From Clostridia bacterium (GTDB taxonomy: Bacteria; Bacillota; Clostridia; Oscillospirales; Acutalibacteraceae): a stretch of DNA of 64,000 nt. Of the stretch, positions 32,001 through 33,041 are shown in pieces. The notes under the pieces are model-generated. The model did not search any database and was not told the DNA's origin. It saw nothing but the letters and a program-made list of their open reading frames with translations. The stretch's first letter is position 1. Every line of letters begins with the position of its first letter. Position numbers and translations under genes: made by a program. The DNA is taken from NCBI GenBank assembly GCA_017472225.1, contig JAFUQS010000066.1, forward strand, positions 1 to 64,000. The letters are read 5' to 3'.

Positions 32001-32642
32001 AGTAACTGTACCGTTGTACAGCTGAAGATCGTCAGCATCAACGGGAATCTGAGTATAATCGGGAGCCCATTCAAGAATGTCAAAGCCGGCACCAACATAT
32101 AAAGTGATTACATGGGGTGTGCCGCCATAGTTACCTGAATCGGTTGTTTCGCCGAATGCGAAATACTTGAGCACCTCTTCATACTGAGAAAGCTCCGGAA
32201 GAGCTGTGGTGCGGTTTTCCATTCCTGCCTCAATCTCATCCATAATGGCAGTGTAAATGCCATAATAGGTATGAGCATCTGCAGCAGCCTCTTTTGCTGC
32301 CGCTGAGTAAGCCGCAGAAACCCAATGCCAGGCACTTTCCGCTGTATCGGTTTCAACCTGCCATTGTGCACCTGTTACCTGCTGCGGAACTCGCTTTTTA
32401 GCTTCGTCAAGCTCTGCCTGCAAAGCCGCTTTTTCAGCTTCGTCAGTTTCCGCTGCAACCTTAGCCTCAAGATCAGAGACATTCTTAATGAGGTCTGCCA
32501 ATGTTCCATGGTAGAGCTCAACTCTGTTCATGAGGTTGTCAATTGCTGTGCTTGCGCCGAGAACGCCAAAGCAAACTGACACGCTGGATACTATCATAAT
32601 GATAGCGAGTACGCAACTTAGTACTTTTTTTCCAACTTTCAT
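2082..32642 (-). CDS. Giant secreted repeat protein, 10,186 residues, function unknown
   Basis: This is one open frame of 30.6 kb (about 1.1 MDa). The ATG at 32642 follows a perfect AAGGAGG by seven bases and opens a signal peptide (MKVGKK, then a hydrophobic core to about residue 30). Residues ~45-90 look coiled-coil. Residues ~475-530 hold a cysteine/histidine-rich insert (CDGCGLTC...CPH). From about residue 1100 to 9900 there are 14-15 diverged units of ~450-800 residues. Each has a leucine-rich helical part, a WADV-type motif, a variable acidic YxYxY linker, a PLxPVLxFLLxG stretch, a GGxGYxxAIIPLLEALG stretch and an LPNLAYFI-type motif. DxNGDGDTDDxGE loops resemble calcium-binding loops. 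The C terminus (NWFQRLIKKIKEFFEKIF) is amphipathic. There is no LPXTG or S-layer domain. I recognise no characterised family. An elongated surface or extracellular structural protein or adhesin is a guess. It is transcribed alone between its own promoter and terminator. Confidence 0.93.
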   Translation of the reverse strand: MKVGKKVLSCVLAIIMIVSSVSVCFGVLGASTAIDNLMNRVELYHGTLADLIKNVSDLEAKVAAETDEAEKAALQAELDEAKKRVPQQVTGAQWQVETDTAESAWHWVSAAYSAAAKEAAADAHTYYGIYTAIMDEIEAGMENRTTALPELSQYEEVLKYFAFGETTDSGNYGGTPHVITLYVGAGFDILEWAPDYTQIPVDADDLQLYNGTVTFSMSTLDDGNFGITADDITFTNKQTDSEEIAAAMSVVKTQIETFIKKANGYTEDDGTTVTGWFNTDYEALDTETLNETVMAISEDIVLFEDSIAITGVGNPEDIWNAYVAPHIEGNREWSEVKQWYKTNIVQYVAKAYATQYKSELDALFTLADTQTAGDDLYNTYKGYTELDADGNEVYNRGVLDVLNDLDNTDAFNGEETVNITDDIIDAFEGGRDYYASVLEKVEALEIKIAQAYAGEWAEEYKELSVFAVTDATASAAMGHIWEKCDGCGLTCDGEGNGLTSEDGYNGGACTYGWVDENANGLVDEGEVPDIAHCPHVDYNETLDFYERASLLVADFEIKVFPFVLDAAGNVRYDLLNTAGVNEDNWNYFYGNYAKANLNLNGAKYIKMKADMDAYMDAARLTGGMSYDVITTYYDEFVALGYTECKTLSTNAATAEIFTEIFGTEGMTPYDEFLNDLKRRAANRIYEQVERVKTYYLEGDTSSATVGKVTYYNFEAILAATDAIEATQAVLFSFLRAKPAYDPAAFETEGVTAHTIDDVEALYNEVVTYSNEAQVFKDQLALMRAQCNATGGLTADRTILHFLFDKYDNYNGYADDFYSYMWTSGVGLLDYSTICELVNEVGLGLGTTDEAKIQQLLDGAVADLDKILISDDLGSLLNALIKTTNAETGEKQGFLGQWKYTYTTTAGETFNAGDDIKNLREFLISTILNLLWGGSIQTMAFKGISEVIGSAVYNLDQSITIIGDLWLFLPRHTRFAIPTMPHQFYSSNTSGVTSPAKGVNGSMIDATSDPIGGDDAPDWYRYFDGSAYSGALDGSNSSSSYTKISKYDYNDILRVLAQAPIDTDYYGDGTSARSYWKEVETGKYSSKALVGGIPQSAWDNLDSEAAWHITDFDGFYHSFATALCGLSLPLATLLTGNTTNLKISFADVTASARNQGDSLYDRLFIPLYRLLGIDQEVTLVNGTQWVSGYTSGYTYANNYSGQYHSAADIEYACGSYAEKYDNTCGLRFGGALLWQCLLEPIVYYLENSLFINPVQEILGLLPNLLCMLEYNQLMPKLKNIVVGIYLDKVSFISLGSGISIYPLNLSDLVLPLLTNMGIDVENGISGLLKGMLSATKTLVGPGADNIGDYLTVDKVNTKGYVGYEHNTTKNIIYIDDSDGDGVFKDEAGTEYTTEYLNANYTKCKEAYKDADGYYYTALGMLTQTLFGVAKEGLFEMFTWNKAGTGYFSFDIPVNRIMAMGTVTYTTYNGCVDNYLPNYHINADSGDVLMSLFRWLLNDGVLMKIKPLLNSIMGGGSSEEGGSSVTIIDTIIPVLDGQADTIMAILISLLNTYEVDAFEYRDTYAEGLFFKEGATTVYPFGDVFTLGQYLEDSLADMDVKDANVVEGDDAATEQKMLDKADLAIKNIDDLIVDLLPMLVDMLLPMLDTMLTGDLGEMLKPILSKLENVEAGDTLADVVADLLASNDVVEMLLTLLVGTGEQKTDENGDPVYEKEEDGVTNKLDEAGNPIPVYDQGLLGGLLGEGTLADILVALADFGIDVTPYGFYKYAASNTGFSNAAIKAWINDCYVASDKTRLQDTTWADMTAPEAGKYNWLNISDTASAPDKVDALFDFLTDLLAPLNTIFSFLFCGEDITMLDELTLEGNTGYIRASTMLIEGFGFGDIEIGDTGMTASMSESDYMTYVFGTATPTKASGARTWSYINSPLTPVLTAVRAFLVGDEGADNTAGTTDDIDGLLDSPLTVLLTLLPNLAYFLNMYDEVNEDGKVVDENGIPVETSGAAPARTSNLSQAIKNLIGPVLELLNIVDPILTRALELDIEALLDEFLDIETMLNEMISGMVNSDAAAGDEQEIVVSEFIDFEALAYYSSNITENAPTHIYGFEDTGFTKFQGVPAKTLITLVRSIMSDQLIATFADVFMDWYTTTEEGVEVTPEMAAERERVRGIVEGVAARAKDRAVTSNGDYDGTGVDIIVGILIDLLTDYVPGEGIDMFYQRMASAGYTNNAEGLENIMTDYGVLHEGYDWTAISTEKNDDGSVKVDENGDPVYLFTKEEVDDTLDSIDIVLKKAIPDVLNILSSQGILDLSSLGIELDGDATGLYEILTALVSDLAFTDGTMTSIVNLLANLFGGAIGDFLPIVAEAGIDITAATVYKNAGAGLRTYMNYGGLNITDDGKITVTEDGETVTRDVTWADITDKHGYQEYKYDENGNVVLDENGAVVLAWNQKNAVDENGKEIKNEDGTVVTEDDLDSPKMSLIASVYDQKMVDGKYEYTYKKTNAEGKAEEFKYYSTLANLKSFAEETGETDDDGNAIYVKYDLKAVYDETSQKKWTWGFDILTDPSDPTGATPADFYDKVQYFIDCLWDILGCLEDILEALFFGASSNKAVKLFDTLNIEGQDGYEDTMLPLLRGFGLDGILNYLNTQTNEDGETYLAALNAERDALYGADVSDIPANLVKGNAGMRRSIGTWVATGTDTVTPWSWAAEQDGSIEFAPEYGYDMQTFLNVVVNYIFYFVEILATYPVATLLNALPNLAYFIVGDGLTEVLSNLLTFLTVLTDRLAPVIKIDVNALGAGLIDMLGTNSWSTFQETFTAHMEVIRDEDGNVVEVIEKEVDVSFTEAVLSFVANIKFDLKDLVGSEEEYIRTVTYFIDPEAEAAAWEIINANPNNDDKLEEARQLRTVAVTNWLKSLVALAEPFGETYTTMDGTATYEVPDLTVPYDKNGDGDTDDEGETANVQNMVKIDALNGQITISKADVLMFILDFIFENTTLKEVLGSLLGYDITDDNTGKDAEMLDELLTNVFQSPDAIVDLIVALFTTYDVAGAKVVKLKAIEEYHYDFYDEDGSTTYQDILPEIQAGTYAGSEISRVKTAYAIDNLDKLVGTVLNLFKADLVKEGGLFYGIFTEEDDINLKDAVNGLLEDLLFTDDMINDLLGMLVGLLSGEGVGDILGIVTELLDSAMGIDISPAAFKNNETLEKLIGDAESWTEVAEANKHYEYSYQTIDEDGNPAVDADGKAITASYFDVAQGLPTAAIDLNGDGDTDDAGEDAVALTAVWNQKQKTVTGDDGKLKYVYYYFESETSTDKIYVNLEKENETTYTPEVAEGEEAVSYTLTADMEDDTTSQKTAVKFNEEWNIVVEPAADATDAQKAAATKASRDNFVTILWDILEPLAPVLEVFLTGQDLSIYGEINIRGFDGYGGVILPIIQALGVPVLEKADGTLYIANGCYYDNQDDYEAAIYGGQLSDGTPVTANSQVMLQTIVDALFALVDSLCDRPVSTLATILPYLSRFLISDGLDTIVANLLAPVTALTNMIKDVYDLDIVGLLKGVLQGLAKSEEATPAEQTAAEYASEQLDAAEQANADAGLALAAEEGEESDVEDILSGGDSGVDVSQLTFMDIIWDILGGVVIDMGDGKKLVLSDIITDRLFDVLASCAWYNDEGFKVEDGEDAGKDYVMIKTIDWADGEGEDINDSFVTTEQKITDYYVDRETVLLAFLDTLLFQPGVRDLIAGLLGDYKFDDETLKNISEEDDEYLLTVLLYGVFMDGEAVERLLIDLLSWYDVEYAPERVQAPEDLDDELPVVDWDAAGINEAELENLPKQLDDLVAAVLPLLGELLPTFGVNLELNLEGDTLEAMVENLIASLFIDTPAAADGTGAKNGLATTLFTLLVNLLGGNKLDDILSMVYELTGGADGGVNLTLKYFKDSSTALADYFSEYDTWEEAYEAFKVQIEYNAETDKVTYTDDMGTPDDETDDVEYKDVPAANDGTYLYKTDAKNVPVPVYAEDDEGNKIPVYASSAKKVTNEFGTYYTDGGKAADITTENEDGTTTTTKEEPIKDTYVVKTENGKVVYEYKYEVKLTETNSFGITDFEGVRTLLSGILRPFVPVFRLLLLESGDLVLLDGVTISAGDGYDRFIIPVAEVLGIKIEKDKYEVEALNDADFATFVVDGLVKLIQKIVQSPIQTIIDLLPQLSYFIVSEGLAQSLEQFLAPLLTLVDMVNDITAKEIEVEGNDESPLVALNIYAMLVKLLDGMGIKFELYKDAEGKLTFDAETDGVANTPEEVDTVGEIITALLTETGLIKLINGLVNGGKVTDQVLTEVKKDEADPDKVTGYSYTKEDGTVVEVALDDKGIHDGANGEKLLTNTTDLSFLDGIFSEIVAKTCALAEVSTMRYFGAIDPTAADRYVIGVTTTRANTVIQIISEMVLAEDGLLFEILDLLNVDLDDPNNETIKTVIDGISGDNRYTILQVLLNYFNHYDVEGTLIEYLSFEELTFDYETYTTDTTLTARKVRRAIKKLDQAILALIPDLLPMLEEVAFLKGALSSLKDPTNGYAGVTLEKVVEAILTDLAFNDETMNMLIGTIVGLLGGEGFAETLNTLTPILKDLLGVDLTPDAVADGAAAVYGNDAALVRFIDAVNADDDILASRTEIVYDENNVQTGMVVNPITWADVAEFYSDYAYYYITSEEVEVAATETEEAYTKTVYTINTHFDNNVYENGEIADITVDGAVIKNVTLYNLAIATDADGNIIWADEAAGEPTFAREMNENKYGYDWTYTVAATDNAEAKEYSGTVYLDDAEATEAEVEIEGKKQTVAVTAAYVEAGTKVLGANDFVWGISDATTFEAKKDAFISTLYSVIKAVEPVINFLFHGDDIAIVNDAGNEVISIKGGEGYKYALYPLLQGLAADQINTNGLVTPTAYAQAKNTEVTLTAITDGIFNIVENLTNNPVEYVLTLLPSLSYFLSSNGVELFIRNLVSPVFALLDVAEPAVGALLDDLLGGLLSPLVGDYMPEGTGHTVVDDKGTADTADDVTTTEYTLDEILTIAGPKGENLVAIINELVGGMLVETPEGEEAPVIEILPANFFEEYVQYAVDIEDASANAKNYYELKVTAAGEAAGYGKTGSVITMPQASYNEETMKSYFDLQGTRYVVNTFNVDIADSFVYLLQSVVSEDLLSNIVKDYGTEDWNAKLEKKDLITVILDALINGESNGLTITDILVSLFEGYSVEYAELNGIYIEIDHAGQTESAQLPETLDNLINNALPAILPLLAGDNVEEGSIMDILSSALADYVETADQTALEAVVETLLNDMLFTDEMVAMIVEMVPGLLANETINMVLGLIQIGDHKLTSEGYLNSIKAHFADTTKYADYQTAVAALETFFGDATTWGEVAANNTKYVYTYTIPADVTVEGSVDEVVTYYHAESDETRVVVDGKTYVLTPKTEEVKDENGNVTGTKHVSKVVFDVEGGFGINAAADKKTAFVNALTVLLEPLTEVFGLIFQGKTLTLLDSNGVYVGDFEEVYGEKDENGNVITEVETGQSNGEEPDDDRTEEVAEGIIMGDGFIEIRGSKGYDEGLLALAEAIFGSDHTNIVDGATFNAYTNIEDILNAVLNIIFKLVDGIAAGPVDFIANHLAGLLYFLVSDNVADLVDNVLALANGLFKVLSPLTGTDDLLSLLGVDLSIVKLDKLLETINKLLSDNNVNLVITEEMLQKLVALIGEYEVIDSYRTSASSVLVDANGNYVDKNGNIIAQQEGDVWVDADGMITTKPAADGKITTIVGSEEYFVDGLVRFAVEEILPAFADEENDEAIVNQIIAELTVNGEAKDEAIEGIINVLNKLTVEYIVEYLAISDPAEALKKIEVLYESANEHSVSKATTTKAIQNLDKIIGEILPLLGMEGTLQDLVAGFVLTDDIINMIAGLLVTGLGGLDASVMDIIDVVGEALGQPLDISVTGYKADSDLAGFFDGAEDWADMIEKYTKYTYTYTVPADPAVEGSKDEVVTVYLNDADAEIIKVGEGAELTEYELSKVYVQKTLDGNLAYRVQLPNMPVTLEMGLVDGAYTNDEGKLVAKINYNGTVGEYEVTPIYTDVHETKVVVDYEWGLADETLTVNEKIEKFVAILTSFLAPADFILEALLAGGTDEGKASEVKSLSIFEELNIMGGSGYNYAILPLMEALGMRAEDGLLTQDEYVALLASDDYDNGALGYILETLLKYVVNGLDTPVEFVMNLLANLAYTASKDGLTTIVANLIAPVSELIRELEDVLPLAIIIDLRALFVEDGEMFKFYIGDDVAANGAEVGLAVDLDGVTLEEIIALALDKFAPELNIELRFSDLAAGAAEDAYNNATGADGADGYVDLYDSLVDGKWDILNGTWGHNIKADPADTLLTLLDMVLTTDMIEGLLSMFDMTREDIQKTITDISEELWVIVEGALDNPSTVIDTVIKILATDYAVENIKVLYDVLTKLDYDYDSDNFMPEENVQLALNKLDAIINNAIGPVLGILADMDNMPAIVKDIAASDADSIGGILNDFLEGTVYTDDIINMVLGMLVGLLAGLDAKTFDMIANIANEVLGIALDPAGFADAIEAALGSSKIAAYFDTITPSDTEAGLTWADIAEVNTKYVYTYTIEATEEGAEDEKIEVYFENQNEPTYEDENGVAYAITPVMVDVKDADGNVTGQVQQTKVVMTEAWGVTGAADAKAAFIDLILEIVAPFGPVLDWLFRGENIEILIDEVALKGGNAYENVIIPLGMALGTTIEAVDADDHAVEMVRNLLNGVLGLVDKIADTPLQAIIDIVVGISYFIASNGVAEAVEGIIAPITGLLTVLDGIAPMSSINALLKEFINMDLDDIINIAGENGEGLVDMINEMIGSYEIVDKVTGETVKLNLLPDDFFLKVAQYGVVTGTVKEVTAEEYAAGIDYQPAVVDGAVTDGNAEAGIYGNYVTSFTVDRTDALMYVLSTVCSEDFLQVLAEMLNADATVSDILLGLAGKQDNLVDIILMLVTDYAIVYNPHSRNPIDKIEVEHIDPMTEENLQKALAALDPIIVAVIGLIGLDADSLQSLLGELLEGLDVGNMLMNMLVPMLAKLDLDEIISIVKDVTNVTISLDPQAFAHGKFGSELKNFIGNAKTWADVEKANLKYVYEYTDADGKKQNFYADSTGVQTVTIGEGEKAKTYELTAVMEDVIGEDGKATGAKTQTMAMHSTYDWKLGLTGENATLDGVVNFAADLLFPLDQVFGLLLTGEQLIVLPDYEVAEDGSTVRGDDIRINGGRGYNYAIIPLLEAFGIAAITEEAYIAQAETNGHIYYILDAIISRVEDDLLTAPVQTLLSMLANLFYFIGSDGINDVADNLLAFANVILERVAPVFKIGVSIDLAELGTGGKILKTTFDKNEDGTVPEYVDTMPAGIYVNASGDDLTALISSKLEGGFPINDDVTLNLALDLDWLEIAAKMAAYETVTTGEGDDAVTTKEIIEIATAQVKEVTAEDGTVTTVNAGWYNIKGDVEDTFTTLIKTILTEQNAYEIAKLVESLLANVDFSGMDGVDENGNPNDEIDVVSIINDVLYDPQGIQELLAAVVLLLSGQYDIESYNTVFKVFRALSYFTDAPEDGVTLNSAISKLDAIITREVPELLPMFIDADSATGIMKTLVDAADGALDLNDMVDTLLADLAFTADNYESLMATLVKALAGFMTADLTGTINDLLGIDLSPKAFATKTGNVALVNYVGEAATWADVWTNNSTENADGERVANDYNWGVSDQDTFIDGILSLLTPLNPILDFIFCGGSLKLLDQAITLPGGNAYNTALIPLFKALGVELDEAATTTEALDNLVDGLLGTGGLVEQIATAPFQTVLELVAGLSYLLANDNLEPIIRNIAAPVFSILKLLEPVISTAQIDGILEGFIGMGLTDIIEIGNNGGANLVAMINGMLGGLEVKDKDGNVVDTIDALEEDFFIELSQYAIKAITPTEAEAEFDGDAVISKTDAVVWEVDAGETLMYILDKVLDETFLQVLVHKIAPDASEDDTIVSILTSLADKEMSLVNVIMMLLENYTITYKRIPQEALTGAGADYTAFDTNATKVEAALPDAIVALDTLLVSVLGMLGTSSDLKGMINGLVAGADLGNLIMNLLVPVLANLDLDAILGYVKDLTNLELDINPQAFANDTFGSELKNFIGDAQTWAELAENYEEYVYTYEVEAEDGTKTTVTITDESATLTEWTVTTGEGESATTTTYPLTKSMVQGTDDEGKKLYAYLGADNNPVIIGLDDAAVKTDETTGLKTTVLTNDAGEETTVFVTEVKNVHETKFVADYDWKIETLEDVVNFAADLLLPLDVVFEILLSGKQIIALEDEDTVRRADIRINGGYGYNYAIIPLLEALGVNAVSQATYDKEIDSKYSGSSLKYILDAIVGRVDTILAAPVQEVLGLVANLFYFIGSEGINTIAANLIAPINELILAVSEVYPIAVSVGVNDEGAFAFDYDLGGAKGLAHGVNIDLSAADLSNLISSLLSGLEINGEKLGLTLNLDWLALAAAMAKRDADGNIIYTDSAMVYDYATTVTTGTGNNPYTNISGDPADTLVSLLNAILTEENVAVIKDLVLGLIGDAELDPTLEGLINDILSDNKAIINLVGTLVLILTGEYDIDVLSMIFKFLGKVDYDVDNVDTAIEALDRLIGKAIPKLLPIIAGEDVEEGSLMDTLIDASANVPEGTPVLKHIVDTLLTDMVFTDDMMGTITDMLVKLLGESISESLVGTLGDLLGINLAPYAFATATGNAALITYVTDGVTGTGEGEKDEDGNLVEYSNITWADVLKAHSSEETDADGNVTTVIDNVFTGIDTKDEFLGAIYDLLTPLESVLAFLLRGGDLEIAKGLGVENVKLKGNDGYNNAIWYLFKALGLEEMGADWVEASANNEDGDMNAVEALEALIDYVFVLVDELCEAPFNTILVLLGNLSFFIANGGVEVLINNLVSPVLSLVNALDGTISRSELDALLESFTKNEMFTISGILGIAGKQGEELVKLINGFLPGIEVYELDANGNVVTDAEGNPVVLHVINALPEDFFVELAKAAIEIDEPANVTVVGTPVDKWHVDTGDTLMYILSTVLSTDFLNILANLLGLEDGDVKDIILGLAGKEEQLIDVLVSLLAKYLVEYTAYDQTALDKIVVTDAETHSNFNEIVGNLDALIPTILGLVGLTDADGNAVTSLNQLINGFLNDDIGNMLVGMIVELLSGLPSDTIDPILGYVRELTNLTDLDISPKAFANNLFGSKVQQFFLESVVKYNAAHAADEGFTAITLDNITWAQVWEVNSVEVPDDPATEEDESGREFIPYTWGIAGLTDLVNLVCDFIQPLDVVLALLLRGGQVRADFEASGRTSVGRSISALDEINIMGGMGYNYSIIPLLELLGIDAMSQEAYEVQVNDPNYGKGSTLYPILMQLVTAVEEDILKEPINWLAKILANLSYVIGNDDVGTIVDNLIAPVNQLIEKVDPLFPIAIEINLGYINTDKAVVQTYLGKDHPGVEAGIHIVVKGEDLSALIANLLANIEVNGQPLGIDLQLDWLQIAAMAGADANNDGKVDFEGTHLNAKYDIYGDDAYSTIKGDAADTFVALLKTILTKENIESVLGALNVELSPEIQDIIDQIIEDPSKIIDIISEILGGKLSYQPIQNRPIDVTGVNYNTYFTFTEANADIIAENLDMLIKQILEAAGLGSLRQLLAQYISNGTVNQLLDMIVGLLAGDSVGPILETIAGLDLGIELPLTLPAFAAKITELAQTRSYLQGAAAHLNKAVAAGGENATWANVTSFQEANVAWEVDNGDLYDFTRALAGILTPLNGLLELLLIGEGKELDVLGIVQIGGGNGYDYGIIPLLEAFGLKSSEVKNITEYKQAVANDETQLLGYILNRIAYFADGLLDNPVNKLLTILPNLAYYFSNEGLLLTVKNLLAPVYTLVNTITSVLGVNLESFLKLEELVHNIDLGIVVFNTKYDFRIPVIDWLGLAKQGGDYAQEVSTSRSLPANSYTKEMRADEYYAYTEANPNAPHKTTQKNIVADKGDTLTVVFTWLLEMFEDPHNREALVQWIVDFFDLKSGAEETVRYGVNELFNRTAAYDVPDIIVSALFAALGMGLTLDAAIMGDVALVQQIWKDLFNSIGNNSTCAYGSIAKIMEEMTGVWDDTVGSDDDHHDAVEDAEESLNWFQRLIKKIKEFFEKIFSIFK
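2900..29400 (-). repeat. Coding repeat array inside the giant gene
   Basis: The WADV-like motif recurs near 3340, 4815, 6295, 8165, 9500, 11295, 12850, 14770, 16515, 18660, 20845, 23045, 25425 and 27245. The LPNLAYFI-like motif recurs near 2940, 4320, 5840, 7410, 9110, 10680, 12280, 13970, 15760, 17790, 20080, 22130, 24390, 26740 and, weakly, 28860. Between about 3 and 15 kb, two unit types alternate: A, with GDxADTxxxLLxxILT, and B, with GDTLMYILSTVLS. This gives a ~3.1-3.3 kb super-repeat. Units nearer the N terminus are longer and more diverged. Confidence 0.9.
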
Positions 32643-32746
32643 AAATTTTCCTCCTTAAATGAAAGATGTTTATATTACAAATAGGATTCCCTATAATAAT
32701 ACCGAGCCTAAAAACCCAAAAAAGGGTGCAATATGCCCATAGAGAC
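32643..32746 (-). promoter_or_regulatory. 5' leader of the giant gene
   Basis: The leader of roughly 110 nt holds the AAGGAGG ribosome site (32650-32656) and, on the minus strand, a short ACCC-T6-GGGT hairpin followed by five T (around 32709-32726). The stem is too weak for a confident attenuator. No known riboswitch was recognised. Confidence 0.5.
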
Positions 32747-32762
32747 ACCTATAACTATAGGT
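32747..32762. promoter_or_regulatory. Operator-like palindrome over the giant gene's transcription start
   Basis: ACCTATAACTATAGGT is a 16-base inverted repeat (seven-base arms) that begins immediately after the -10 box, so it should span +1. This is a classic place for a repressor operator, but the cognate regulator is not evident in the window. Confidence 0.5.
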
Positions 32763-32791
32763 AGTATACCATTTGAAAGCAAGTTTTTCAA
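32763..32791 (-). promoter_or_regulatory. Extended -10 promoter of the giant gene
   Basis: The minus strand reads TTGAAA (32786-32791), a 17-base spacer ending in TGG, then TATACT (32763-32768), which makes a TGn-extended -10. The remaining stretch 32792-32967 is AT-rich, and I see no gene or strong structure in it. Confidence 0.8.
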
Positions 32792-32967
32792 TACAAATAT
32801 TTAAAAATTTTTTAATTCTACATTTTGCATATAACATAAGTTTTTAATTTGGTAAGTTTTACTTATATTACAAATCAACAATTTTGAAGTGATTTTTTGC
32901 TCAAAATGACCAAAAAACTGTATCTTGTGATTTCAACATTTTCCACTACAAGATGTGGAAAAAACGC

Positions 32968-33007
32968 ACAAAAAAAACTGCCCAAGGTGTCCGAAGACAC
33001 CCTGGGC
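32968..33007 (-). terminator. Intrinsic terminator of the InlB-repeat gene, UUCG loop
   Basis: On the minus strand a 12 bp stem with one G-U pair is closed by C(UUCG)G, an exceptionally stable tetraloop. It is followed by AGT8. It lies about 35 bases after the stop at 33042 and isolates the giant gene from upstream transcription. Confidence 0.95.
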
Positions 33008-33041
33008 TTTGAAAAACTGTTCAGTTTTGCTGATCTGTGGC

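Noticed and set aside
2082..32642. Assembly artefact (collapsed or expanded repeats) as the source of the giant frame
   Set aside because: The units are clearly diverged from each other, the frame stays open throughout, and the head, tail, promoter and terminator are all intact. Exact unit number still deserves long-read confirmation.
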